IMG/VR virus record: IMGVR_UViG_3300010883_000303
Span: 1 to 28,370 of that record
Source of the DNA: a virus
Direction: 5' to 3' (one strand)
Length of the DNA: 28,370 bases
Every line of letters begins with the position of its first letter. Within the stretch, counting starts at the first letter, position 1. Positions 6,925 through 14,924 of the stretch are shown here, one piece after another. The notes beneath the pieces are model-generated. The model ran no database searches. It was not told the DNA's origin and saw only the letters and a program-made list of their open reading frames with translations. The translations under genes were made by a program, and so were the position numbers.

Positions 6925-8832
6925 ATGAAAAAAAAGAAAATTGTTTTCCAGAGCGACTTTTCGCTAGGCAAGACGGGCTTTGGCAGAAACGCCAGAGCTC
7001 TGCTTAAGTATTTATACGCCCTTGATAAGTATGAAATAGTTCACTATTGCTGCGGCACCCCATACTCCGAACCCTTTCTGGGGAAAACTCCTTGGAAGTC
7101 TATCGGCTGCTTGCCTGACAGCCCTCAAGAGAGAGAGACGCTAAACAAGGACCCCTACCACGCCAAGCGAGCGTCTTACGGTGAATACTATTTAGATAAA
7201 GTTATAAAAGAAGAAAAGCCCGATGTCTACATGGCTGTTCAAGATATATGGGGGGTGGATTTCGCGATTCAAAAGCCTTGGTTTGATAAGATTAATTCTA
7301 TTATCTGGACCACCTTAGACTCCCTCCCCATCCTCCCAAGCGCCATGACAGCGGCGAAGAAGGTCGAACACTTCTGGATTTGGAGCGACTTTGCAACAAA
7401 AGCTATGCACAAGGCTGGCTTCGATCACATCAAAACCGTTCACGGGGTCGTCGAGCCAGAGTTCTTCCGAAAGCTTCCCCCTCAGAAAAGAAAAAAACTC
7501 AAAGAGCAGCATAACTTAAACGAAACCGATTTTATCGTCGGGTTTGTTTTTAGGAATCAGCTAAGAAAAAGCGTGCCCAACCTACTGGAGGGGTTCAAAA
7601 AGTTTAAAGACAAAAATCCCAAGATCGACGCAAAACTCCTCCTGCACACGCACTTCGGCGAGGGGTGGAACATCCTTAAACTTGCAAAGGAATACGGCGT
7701 GGAAGAAGATATTCTCACCACCTACGTGTGCAGAGAGTGCCACCGCTATTCGGTAGCCAGCTTTACAGGGCAAGAGGTAGATTGCGACATGTGCGACGCA
7801 AAAAAAGCACTGACAACCACCTCTGTTTCGTATGGAGTAACAGAAGAACAGCTTAACGAGGTTTATAATTTGATGGACGTTTACTGTCATCCGTTTACCT
7901 CTGGGGGGCAAGAAATCCCGATTCAGGAAGCTAAGTTAGCGGAGCTCATCACGCTCGTTACGAGTTATTCCTGCGGCGAAGAAATGTGTTGCGACGAAGC
8001 CTACTCCTTGCCTTTGGATTGGACTGAATACCGCGAACACGGAACTGAGTTCATCAAAGCTTCAACCTCTCCAATCTCAATTGCCAAGCAACTAGATAAG
8101 GTTTACAAAATGAAACCAGCAAAAAAAGAGCAATGGGGAAAGAAGGCTCGGGAATGGGTGGTGAAGAACTTCTCCCCGGACGTTGTCGGCAAGTTTATCG
8201 AAGAGTATATTGACAATCTCCCCACCAAGGAATACGATTTCGAATTCGAAAAACCAAAACAGAACCCCGATTATCAGGTTCCGACAATAAAAGATGATGC
8301 AGAGTGGGTTCTCCACTTGTATAAGCATATCCTTGACAGGTCAACGGTTGACGAAGACGATGAAGGCTTCAAGTATTGGATGGGGCAAATCAAAAAGGGG
8401 GTCGATAGAGTTGATGTCGAAAAATACTTCAAAAAAGTGGCGGAGAATGATGCTCAAAATAACGATAAGATGCCGTTCAAGTCCTGCCTAGATGACGATG
8501 ACGAAGGCAAAAGGCTTGCGTTTATTATGCCCGAAAGTCTAGGCGACATCTTTATGTCAACGAGCTTGTTTAGGTCGATAAAGGAAATTTATCCAGAATA
8601 CAATCTCTATGTTGCTGTTAAGCCAGAGTACTTTGCGGCGGTGCAGGGAAATCCATACGTCCACAAAGTAATTCCATACTTACCCCAGATGGACCATTTC
8701 ACCTTCACCGAAGGCGCGGGCGAAAACACGGGCTATTTCGAGGTGGCGTTTACCCCATACTTCAACACCCAAAGGCAAATGTGCTATACCCACAATGCAA
8801 AAGATAAGATCGCTTACGACTTAGCTTACTAA
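6925..8832 (+). CDS. GT4 glycosyltransferase, DUF4214-like linker and N-terminal half of GT9
   Basis: This is a multidomain sugar transferase. Residues 1-430 form a GT-B enzyme of the GT4 type: an N-terminal acceptor lobe (SLGKTGFGRNARALLKYL), a donor lobe with VGFVFRNQLRKS, and EIPIQEAKLAEL carrying the donor-binding glutamates. A zinc-ribbon-like insert lies in the donor lobe (Cys269-x2-Cys272 and Cys287-x2-Cys290). About residues 455-505 (WVLHLYKHILDRS...GFKYWMGQIKKG) resemble the DUF4214 module. From about 530, LAFIMPESLGDIFMSTSLFRSI is the start of a GT9 heptosyltransferase-like domain, but the frame ends after its N-terminal lobe. The C-terminal lobe is the next gene, 2 bases away in another frame. 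The gene starts at TAAATG after the ssDNA-binding gene, so it shares promoter P1. Substrate is unknown; virion protein or host-surface glycan modification are both possible. Confidence 0.8.
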   Translation: MKKKKIVFQSDFSLGKTGFGRNARALLKYLYALDKYEIVHYCCGTPYSEPFLGKTPWKSIGCLPDSPQERETLNKDPYHAKRASYGEYYLDKVIKEEKPDVYMAVQDIWGVDFAIQKPWFDKINSIIWTTLDSLPILPSAMTAAKKVEHFWIWSDFATKAMHKAGFDHIKTVHGVVEPEFFRKLPPQKRKKLKEQHNLNETDFIVGFVFRNQLRKSVPNLLEGFKKFKDKNPKIDAKLLLHTHFGEGWNILKLAKEYGVEEDILTTYVCRECHRYSVASFTGQEVDCDMCDAKKALTTTSVSYGVTEEQLNEVYNLMDVYCHPFTSGGQEIPIQEAKLAELITLVTSYSCGEEMCCDEAYSLPLDWTEYREHGTEFIKASTSPISIAKQLDKVYKMKPAKKEQWGKKAREWVVKNFSPDVVGKFIEEYIDNLPTKEYDFEFEKPKQNPDYQVPTIKDDAEWVLHLYKHILDRSTVDEDDEGFKYWMGQIKKGVDRVDVEKYFKKVAENDAQNNDKMPFKSCLDDDDEGKRLAFIMPESLGDIFMSTSLFRSIKEIYPEYNLYVAVKPEYFAAVQGNPYVHKVIPYLPQMDHFTFTEGAGENTGYFEVAFTPYFNTQRQMCYTHNAKDKIAYDLAY

Positions 8833-8834
8833 TC

Positions 8835-10022
8835 ATGTCACACATACTAGAAACATACGCTCTTCATTGTGGGGTCAAGATAGATAAGCCTTGGATTTAT
8901 ACGCAGTTTTACCCCCTCGATGAAGAAAAATATATAACAATCCAGCCGCAGAGTAAATTTCGCGGAAAACAATACGATTACTGGGACGAGGTCATCGAGT
9001 TTATTCAAGAGCCCCTGAGCCTTGCGGGTATAAAAATTGTTCAGCTTGGTGTGCGGGGCGATGTTGGGCTGCGAAGCTGTATATGGTCCCAAGGGTCCAC
9101 AACCGTTGGTCAATTAGCGTATCTTATAAAAGGCGGCGCGCTCCACGCGGGGGTGGACAGTATAGGGGTTCACCTCGCCTCTCTTTACGAAAAAAAAATA
9201 GTAGCCCTGTATTCAACAAACTGGGCAGAGTGCTGCAAGCCGTATTGGTCTGAAGAGCGGGACGTGCGCTTGCTAGAGCCCGATAGGGCCACCAAGAAGC
9301 CCTCTTTTCAATGGGAAGACACAGGCTCGCAAACGATTAACGAAATTAAGCCCGAAAAAATAGCTGAAAGCATCCTAGACCTACTCGGGATAGAGCACAA
9401 AATCCCTTACGAAACCGTGCACATAGGCCCAAGCTTTCCCACCGTAAGCCTACACTCGATTCCTACCTCCGTAACGAACCTTAATAACAAATCAGTACCG
9501 CTGGTCATAGTGAGAATGGATATAGAATTTAACGAAACAATTTTAGCTCAGCAGCTAGCCTTCGGAGAAACCGTTATCGTTACCAACCGTCCCCTATCTG
9601 AAGCTCTCTTAAAGGCCTCCAAGGAGAGCATCAAGGGCGTAACTTATATGATTGACGAAAACCATGATGTCAATTTCGTAAGATTCTTACATGAAAACGG
9701 GCTTCCGTACAACCTGATGACGGATTTTTCTGGTTCAAAATTAAAAGAAATTAAGCTTATTTACTTAGACTACCATTTTGTTGTCGCTCGCTCGGTTAAT
9801 GAGGACGATGCTGCTAAAATCAAAGAAATCCCAATAGACAAACTCGTTTATAAAACTAGAAAAAAATTTCTTAAAGACGGCGCTTGCTACAACAGCGTAG
9901 CCAGCCTAAAGGAGGGCGTTCCCCTAAAAGATGTAAACGACTTTTCTTTCTGCCCAGTCGTGGATACCCAAGACTTCTGGACGTATTTGGATGATTGTTA
10001 CGTGGCGAAAGTCCTTGACTGA
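8835..10022 (+). CDS. C-terminal (donor) half of GT9 glycosyltransferase plus unknown domain
   Basis: The first 170 residues complete the GT9 domain begun in the preceding gene: HILETYALHCGV, then YITIQPQSKF and the nucleotide-sugar site GALHAGVDSIGVHLASLYEKKIVALYS (Asp108, Ser109, His113), the equivalent of the heptosyltransferase DTGxxHLA motif. Residues about 185-395 are a further domain I do not recognise. The start ATG is 2 bases after the upstream TAA (TAATCATG), so re-initiation is possible. One extra base at this point would fuse the two halves into a continuous, well-aligned GT9 domain, so this may be a genuine gene fission, a recent frameshift mutation or a sequence error. No slippery heptamer for programmed -1 shifting is seen. 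Its final codons overlap the -35 box of promoter P2. Confidence 0.75.
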   Translation: MSHILETYALHCGVKIDKPWIYTQFYPLDEEKYITIQPQSKFRGKQYDYWDEVIEFIQEPLSLAGIKIVQLGVRGDVGLRSCIWSQGSTTVGQLAYLIKGGALHAGVDSIGVHLASLYEKKIVALYSTNWAECCKPYWSEERDVRLLEPDRATKKPSFQWEDTGSQTINEIKPEKIAESILDLLGIEHKIPYETVHIGPSFPTVSLHSIPTSVTNLNNKSVPLVIVRMDIEFNETILAQQLAFGETVIVTNRPLSEALLKASKESIKGVTYMIDENHDVNFVRFLHENGLPYNLMTDFSGSKLKEIKLIYLDYHFVVARSVNEDDAAKIKEIPIDKLVYKTRKKFLKDGACYNSVASLKEGVPLKDVNDFSFCPVVDTQDFWTYLDDCYVAKVLD

Positions 10023-10043
10023 CCGCCAAGGTCCTGTTAAGAT
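10015..10043 (+). promoter_or_regulatory. Sigma70-type promoter giving a leaderless mRNA (P2)
   Basis: TTGACT (10015-10020), a 17-base spacer and TAAGAT (10038-10043) repeat the layout of the promoter at 6346-6374, including an identical -10, identical spacing and CCAAG at the same offset in the spacer (10026-10030). The next ATG begins 6 bases after the -10, so the start codon is about where transcription starts. The -35 box again overlaps the end of the preceding gene. Function is inferred from sequence. Confidence 0.72.
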
Positions 10044-10049
10044 AAGCTT

Positions 10050-10769
10050 ATGACTAAAGAACTAAAGCCCATTACTATCCATAGAGATAAGAGCGGTCTC
10101 ATCACGACGCCCAAAATAGATTACGTCTTTAACGAAGACGGTTTTATAGATTGGCGGAAAATGATTAAACCAGAGCACTTAGTTTCCAATAGACAGCGGA
10201 CCCAAGAAGCTGACGTGTCCTCCCTAGAGGACAAAGACCTCCTAATTTTACTCGGAGGGATTAAGGAGCTTGCTCAAGTCAGGGGTTATTCTTCAGTCGA
10301 ATACAGCGTCAAGTCTCCCGCCAGAGACTACGTTGTGGCAACTTGTATGATTACTTGGATACCCAACTTCGAAACGGAAGGGCGTCAAGTCACCTTTTCT
10401 GCGATAGGAGACGCCTCCCCAGGGAACACGTCAAGCTTTGCTCAGGATTATCTTGGCCCAATCGCTGAAAATAGATCGTTTGTCCGTTGCGTAAGAAACT
10501 TTCTCCGCATCAACGTCGTGGGCCAAGACGAAGTGGGTAACGCAAAGACCAACTCAGCCAGTCAAGCAGCGGTCTCAGCGGCTGGGGATTTCAGCCCGAA
10601 ATCCCACCTAGCCTCTCTAATGAAATCTAAGGGCATTACCTTCGACAAGCTAAAGCTTAAACTCGCCAAGGAGGGGTATGAAAAAGCTAGTGAAATTGAG
10701 AGGTTGGCAGACATCCCTAATATGAAGGTGTTCGAGCTTATCGAAAGGATCAACCAAGTCAAGAAGTAG
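10050..10769 (+). CDS. Possible Rad52/ERF-like single-strand annealing protein
   Basis: Not firmly recognised. The 239-residue protein has a central alpha/beta region: LLGGIKELAQVRGY, then VVATCMITWIPNFETEGRQVTFSAIGDASPGN (residues 96-126), then a helix with AENRSFVRCVRNFLRI (139-154). A strand, a 'GDAs..N' loop and an 'A-E/T-x-R-x-x-x-R-x-(V/L)-R' helix is the arrangement seen in Rad52-superfamily annealases (Rad52, ERF, Redbeta-type), where the arginine-rich helix contacts ssDNA. A Ser/Ala linker (about 165-180) leads to a C-terminal helical region (185-239) that could bind a partner. It sits in the replication block with its own promoter, the same as that of the ssDNA-binding candidate, and with a RecB-like nuclease upstream. 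No Shine-Dalgarno precedes the ATG. The 3' end overlaps the convergent gene by 11 bases. It could instead be another replication accessory protein. Confidence 0.4.
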   Translation: MTKELKPITIHRDKSGLITTPKIDYVFNEDGFIDWRKMIKPEHLVSNRQRTQEADVSSLEDKDLLILLGGIKELAQVRGYSSVEYSVKSPARDYVVATCMITWIPNFETEGRQVTFSAIGDASPGNTSSFAQDYLGPIAENRSFVRCVRNFLRINVVGQDEVGNAKTNSASQAAVSAAGDFSPKSHLASLMKSKGITFDKLKLKLAKEGYEKASEIERLADIPNMKVFELIERINQVKK

Positions 10770-11088
10770 ATTTCGGATGCTTTGCTTTTATGGATTCTAT
10801 ATGGGAGATTAACTCGTCAAGCTTTTCTGGCCTATCCATATGAAACTCCGTAATAGCTTCGAACTGCTTCTCTATAGGCCAAGTTGCGAGTATTTCGCTT
10901 TGACGCATATTCTGAACGCCCAAATTATCAACTTCGGCTCTCTGATTTTCCCACTTGCTCTCCAGCTCTGCGAGGGGCGGTTTAGTGATATCATTACTTT
11001 CCGCCCAGTGTAGGCTGTCGTAGTCGTTATTTACGTCAACCCATTCATAATCAGGGTAAAAAGCTTCGAGTGTTTTTAAAATATCCAT
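10759..11088 (-). CDS. Small tail-fibre-assembly-like (XkdW/DUF4376-like) protein
   Basis: This is the last gene of the leftward structural operon, 109 residues. The pattern 'L..L.P.y.W...nD.Y..l.W......KPpLaELe' at the N-terminus followed by a helical 'R..E.lat.P.ekQfeAi.E' segment is typical of small proteins beside phage tail fibre genes (XkdW, P2 gpG-like and related families), which act as assembly chaperones or as a fibre-associated part. It is rich in charged residues and has no signal peptide or membrane segment. It lies 12 AT-rich bases after the IPT/TIG gene and converges on the annealase-like gene with an 11-base overlap. The family assignment is by pattern only; the role is inferred from context. 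Confidence 0.5.
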   Translation of the reverse strand: MDILKTLEAFYPDYEWVDVNNDYDSLHWAESNDITKPPLAELESKWENQRAEVDNLGVQNMRQSEILATWPIEKQFEAITEFHMDRPEKLDELISHIESIKAKHPKSTS

Positions 11089-11100
11089 AATTATTTATAA

Positions 11101-11901
11101 TTATACATCGTGTTGGGCTGTATTTTTTTCTATTTCAGAGATGGACATATAGGACGAAGTCTTACCGTAGTAGGGGTGCGACGCGTTTACGCTTCTGTTC
11201 ATGTAGATTGACGCGTAAGAAGAGCTGGCTCTTCCCAACCTTATTCGGTATCTATGTTCTTGCATGTCTCCTGGGGAATCAAGATATGTAAATCTTGCGA
11301 CTTGCCCCATGTCTTGACCAAGCAAGCCGTAGTTCCACACCTTGAGGGGGACGGTCTCGTTGTCTCTGAACAGGGCTAGGACAGCGGCTCCCCAAAAAGC
11401 AGATTGAAGGCTGAGTTCGCATTTTATTTCTAAAAGATTGTTCGGGTTCTCCAGCTCCTCTGTGACGGATATGACTTCGTATCCTTGGGTGTTATTTGGC
11501 GCATCGTCTATGGCGGCGTTTATCCCGTATTTGTCTTCGATTTGTTTGTATGTGTATTTTACAAAGTTTCTTTGAGAATTGAATATGATAGGCGTCGTAG
11601 CGGAAGCTGTAATGTACGGATAAAAACAGCAGATATCATCTTTCCCGACCTCGTTAGTAAGGTTTACCTTGTACGGGCCAAGTGTTCCGTCCAGCAAGGG
11701 AACTCGTCCTGTGATTTCTGTATTGCTAACTACCCCAAACACGGCTGGGTACTGATCCTCAAACATGTTCATGAAATGAACACCTGTTACGTCTCCCAAG
11801 CTTGTCCCGCCAAGGGTAAACGTGGTCCCATTATACCCAACGCTGGGGGATACGGAATCTCCAGTGGGCGGGCGAATGAATGTTATTCCGTGACTTGACA
11901 T
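11101..11901 (-). CDS. IPT/TIG-domain virion protein
   Basis: A 266-residue protein with one immunoglobulin-like IPT/TIG domain near the N-terminus (about 10-100): RPPTGDSVSPSVGYNGTTFTLGGTSLGDVTGVHF, then 'ntEITGRVPLLDGTLGPYKVNLTNEVG'-type strands in the usual order. The C-terminal half (about 105-266) is an unknown beta-rich domain with IIFNSQRNFVKYTYK and an aromatic, Ser-rich end (ASIYMNRS...YYGKTSSYMSISEI). IPT/TIG domains in phages usually decorate tails or capsids and contact cell-surface sugars. It starts 4 bases after the stop of the longer TIG gene upstream, so the two are probably co-translated and assembled together. Structural role is inferred from the domain and the flanking tail genes. 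Confidence 0.62.
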   Translation of the reverse strand: MSSHGITFIRPPTGDSVSPSVGYNGTTFTLGGTSLGDVTGVHFMNMFEDQYPAVFGVVSNTEITGRVPLLDGTLGPYKVNLTNEVGKDDICCFYPYITASATTPIIFNSQRNFVKYTYKQIEDKYGINAAIDDAPNNTQGYEVISVTEELENPNNLLEIKCELSLQSAFWGAAVLALFRDNETVPLKVWNYGLLGQDMGQVARFTYLDSPGDMQEHRYRIRLGRASSSYASIYMNRSVNASHPYYGKTSSYMSISEIEKNTAQHDV

Positions 11902-11905
11902 TGCT

Positions 11906-13675
11906 TTATGTTAAAAAGTAAAACTCTCCCGATGTTCCAGAGAATGGAATTTTCGATAAGTTTATAGCTATTGTATGTGTTGCGTCGTATATATTCGAGT
12001 TTTCTTCCGCCACTTGGACCCTTGGGTCGAATTGTCCGTCACCAAAAAACTCCCAATCCTCTTTGGCTAGAACGTGGTTCTCACCCTCTCCCTGAAGCCC
12101 TAGGCCTGTTGCCGTCAGGAGATACCGCCCTTGGATTTGTACAATATCCGTCTTAGTTGTTCTCGGGCTGTCTAAAGACGAGAAGACTGGCTGCTTACCC
12201 ACAACGCTTACTTGCTGACCAGTGAGATCGTTAAGCCTACTAAATGTAATCGACCCCTGTAGCAAGGACTGATAAGTCCCGATCCCCATAGACCTTACCT
12301 CTTGAGAAGCAATTAAAAATGGATTACCATAACCTATCATATCTGCATTTATTTCTGCGCTGATTTTAGTTACCCCTGTTTCCGCTGAGTCCATCAAGCT
12401 GGAGTAATCTAAAACCATTTCCCCAAAAAGCTCTGCGTTATGAGAGGTCGCCCCTGCGGAGTTGCTAACGAAAAATAACCCGTGCTCTTCTTTTTGCGTG
12501 TCGGTTCCTGATATAGAAATGGTTTTTGCAATTTGAGTTGCGTTTATTGCTTCGATCTGGATGATTCCCCCTATCTCCCATTCGGTTACGCTTATGTTTG
12601 ATATGCTTGGGAGAGGATAAAGTGTATCCACCGAGGAGTGCGTGCCTTGAATATTTCCCGTGCCGATGGCTGTAATTTTTTCTTCGATTATGTTTTTGGG
12701 TATTGAAATATTAATGAAAGTCCCAGACGCAGAGACAACTGGAGCTTCGATTTGGCTCCCTCCATACCCGCTAAAGAACATCTCGCAAGACCCAAGGTTT
12801 ACCCCGTCAACCCTTATTTGGTCTTCGTATTTTCCCGCCGTTGCGCCAACAGAATAAATAAACGGAGAATTAATTTTTAAATTTTGTTCTATCTCGTACT
12901 CCTCTAAGACGTTCGGTTGGAACACCCCTCCTACGAATACCCCTGATTGTCGTTGAAGCCTGAGCGTATGGCCGTCCATCGTTCCCTCTGGTACGTCGAA
13001 AGAAATTCCTGTGCTCCCAAGACTCGTAAAGGAATCAATGTTTATTGGTCCGCCAAGGCCAGAAGCAACAATTCTATTTACCTTATGCAGAGAGCTCCCC
13101 TTCTCTAGCTTTACAGAGTCTCCGTACAGAGCCCCATTCGGGTACCCTTCATAAGTGAGCTCGGCATAGATGTTTGGCTCTAGCACCCACAGCGAGCTCT
13201 TCGCTTCTCCCACGTTAGTCTGAACAGAGACGCTGCTCGTTCCCTCTGGGATATCGATTGGTACTTGAGCCAATATTCTTTCTCCATTTTCTATGACGAA
13301 CGCTGCTAAACCATCTTCGCCCACCAAAACGCTGGTTGCCCCCTGAAGGCTGTTTCCCTTTATGATAAACTGTTCTCCCCAGTACCGCTCGCTTGGAGTA
13401 ACCTCGCTGATCTGTGGGTGTCCTATAAACTCGTATTGTTGTGCGCCTTGATATGTGCCAACTTCATTTTTTATCACTATAGTGTTGAGCTTGTTTGGCA
13501 GGGATTGCGGGACCCTAATTCGCACCTCGGAACCAAGCTCGTTAAAAGAGTCAGGAACAAGCTCTGCTTCGTTTTCTGTAGCGACAGAGTTAAAATAAAT
13601 CACAGTGTCTATCCCTGGGTATATATTTTCTCCCGTGATTCTTAGCTCTTGCCCTGCTGTGATTCGTTTATACAT
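11906..13675 (-). CDS. Multi-IPT/TIG-domain tail or adhesin protein
   Basis: This 589-residue protein is built of tandem Ig-like IPT/TIG units. Unit 1 (about 3-85) has AGQELRITGENIYPG; unit 2 (86-165) has ISEVTPSERYWGEQFIIKGNSLQG followed by ILAQVPIDIPEGTSSVSV; two or three more divergent units follow (about 166-260, 262-350 with IYSVGATAGKYEDQIRVDGVNLG, and 352-430 with SNISVTEWEIGGIIQIEA). The last 150 residues form an unrecognised beta-rich domain that ends SGTSGEFYFLT. There is no signal peptide or membrane segment, as expected for a virion part. Unit 1 begins directly at the initiator Met and lacks the usual opening 'P.I..v.P' strand. The start overlaps the upstream gene by 8 bases. Presumed to form a chain of Ig domains on the tail; target unknown. 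Confidence 0.68.
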   Translation of the reverse strand: MYKRITAGQELRITGENIYPGIDTVIYFNSVATENEAELVPDSFNELGSEVRIRVPQSLPNKLNTIVIKNEVGTYQGAQQYEFIGHPQISEVTPSERYWGEQFIIKGNSLQGATSVLVGEDGLAAFVIENGERILAQVPIDIPEGTSSVSVQTNVGEAKSSLWVLEPNIYAELTYEGYPNGALYGDSVKLEKGSSLHKVNRIVASGLGGPINIDSFTSLGSTGISFDVPEGTMDGHTLRLQRQSGVFVGGVFQPNVLEEYEIEQNLKINSPFIYSVGATAGKYEDQIRVDGVNLGSCEMFFSGYGGSQIEAPVVSASGTFINISIPKNIIEEKITAIGTGNIQGTHSSVDTLYPLPSISNISVTEWEIGGIIQIEAINATQIAKTISISGTDTQKEEHGLFFVSNSAGATSHNAELFGEMVLDYSSLMDSAETGVTKISAEINADMIGYGNPFLIASQEVRSMGIGTYQSLLQGSITFSRLNDLTGQQVSVVGKQPVFSSLDSPRTTKTDIVQIQGRYLLTATGLGLQGEGENHVLAKEDWEFFGDGQFDPRVQVAEENSNIYDATHTIAINLSKIPFSGTSGEFYFLT

Positions 13676-14924
13676 AAGCTTTTGCCGTTAAAGTTCCGCT
13701 CCCCAATGAGTGTTTGTCTGTAGCTAAGAAAGACGATGCTGCGTCGTGCTCTAGTCTGTAAATTCCCGTTTTGAAATATGCGTCCCAACACAATTCATTG
13801 CCTTGCGTAAACGTCTTTTCCCCAAAAAGCTCATACCCTCCTGCGAATTTTGGACAACTCGCGGTTAGTGAGGTTCTGTATCCAGCGCAATCTGCTGGAA
13901 GCGTAACACGGACATCGTGAACCGCTCCAGAAAGTATGGCGATTAGAGTCTCTAAGGTATGAATAGTTCTGCTTCTACCAATGGTAACCTGAAGCGCGGT
14001 GCTTGGGCAGTCCGTGTCGATGCTGGTGACGGTTTTGTTTCCGCTTACGATTGGATCATAGACAACGTAGTGCCTCCTATCTGAATATCCAGTTATGTAG
14101 GTTTCGTAATAGTTTGAGCTGTATTGTGACGTATGCGGAGCGGAAAATGTGATGTTTACTCCGCTAACGTTTAGTTGGGTGAAATCTTCCGCCCCTTCGT
14201 CCGTGCAAACACCATCTCGGAAGAATGTCCCAGTTAGGTTGTTCGCTCTCGATATTGACTCCGCTGATGTTAACCCTGTTCCGTTTATCTCGCAGATATT
14301 ATACTGTCCCATCTGCACCCCAGTCGTAACAGAGCTAGACAGAATTTCGTGCGTTCCATAAATCCCAGAAAGTTGGACGTTCGCATCTCCAGATAAAGTA
14401 GCCGCTGCGCCACTCATGCCGCTCGATAAATTACAATCGATAGGGCATTCAGTAAGTATAGCTTCACATTCGAAAACGTTTCCTGTGTTGCCCATTCCTG
14501 CGTGGTGCCAGCAGAACGGATAAACCCATGAAAAGGCTATGCTGGACGGGTCCATTTGAAAAGCCGTGAACTGCTCGAGATCAAGCCTAGCGTGGGCTCC
14601 TGAAGTACCCATTACCCCCGATTCAGTAAACCCTTCGTTCCCACCCAGCGTATAACCCCCGAACGCATCGTGATGGCCGTCTAGCGTATCTGACAAATGG
14701 AAATCGTGTCCATAATTGCTGGGGTCCTCCTGCCAAAAGTATATGGTTTCACTGCACCCGATTCCCGAGTAGCCAGTGAAGGGGTGTATCAATCCACTTT
14801 GCGTGGTGGTCACGAAATCCCCAGTCCACTGCGTAAGCTCTTCCCCGCTTAACTCGTACACGTTCTGTTGCTGCCCAGAGTCATACGATACTTTTACGTA
14901 ATAGTTTCTTATGTTGGAGCTCAT
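13668..14924 (-). CDS. Ser/Gly/Thr- and Cys-rich putative virion protein (418 aa)
   Basis: Not recognised. The protein is acidic, rich in Ser, Gly and Thr with frequent SG and TG pairs, and has about 11 cysteines spread along its length (for example FECEA, TECPIDCN, TDCPS, ADCAGY, ELCWDAYF), which is unusual for a cytoplasmically assembled virion protein. The N-terminus (IRNYYVKVSYDSGQQQNVYELSGEEL) reads as beta strands. Residues about 60-145 are aromatic- and His-rich (HDFHLSD, PFCWHHAGMG). There is no signal peptide or membrane segment. It overlaps the 750-residue gene upstream by ATGA and the multi-TIG gene downstream by 8 bases, so it is made with them and is very likely structural. Specific function is unknown. 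Confidence 0.55.
   Translation of the reverse strand: MSSNIRNYYVKVSYDSGQQQNVYELSGEELTQWTGDFVTTTQSGLIHPFTGYSGIGCSETIYFWQEDPSNYGHDFHLSDTLDGHHDAFGGYTLGGNEGFTESGVMGTSGAHARLDLEQFTAFQMDPSSIAFSWVYPFCWHHAGMGNTGNVFECEAILTECPIDCNLSSGMSGAAATLSGDANVQLSGIYGTHEILSSSVTTGVQMGQYNICEINGTGLTSAESISRANNLTGTFFRDGVCTDEGAEDFTQLNVSGVNITFSAPHTSQYSSNYYETYITGYSDRRHYVVYDPIVSGNKTVTSIDTDCPSTALQVTIGRSRTIHTLETLIAILSGAVHDVRVTLPADCAGYRTSLTASCPKFAGGYELFGEKTFTQGNELCWDAYFKTGIYRLEHDAASSFLATDKHSLGSGTLTAKAYV

Noticed and set aside
8805-8837. Programmed -1 frameshift joining the two halves of the GT9 domain
   Set aside because: No X XXY YYZ heptamer or downstream hairpin lies in the short window where the frames overlap (8808-8830); gene fission or a one-base loss is simpler.
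11089-11100. AT-rich gap between two leftward genes as a terminator
   Set aside because: Only 12 bases, with no GC-rich stem; too short and unstable.
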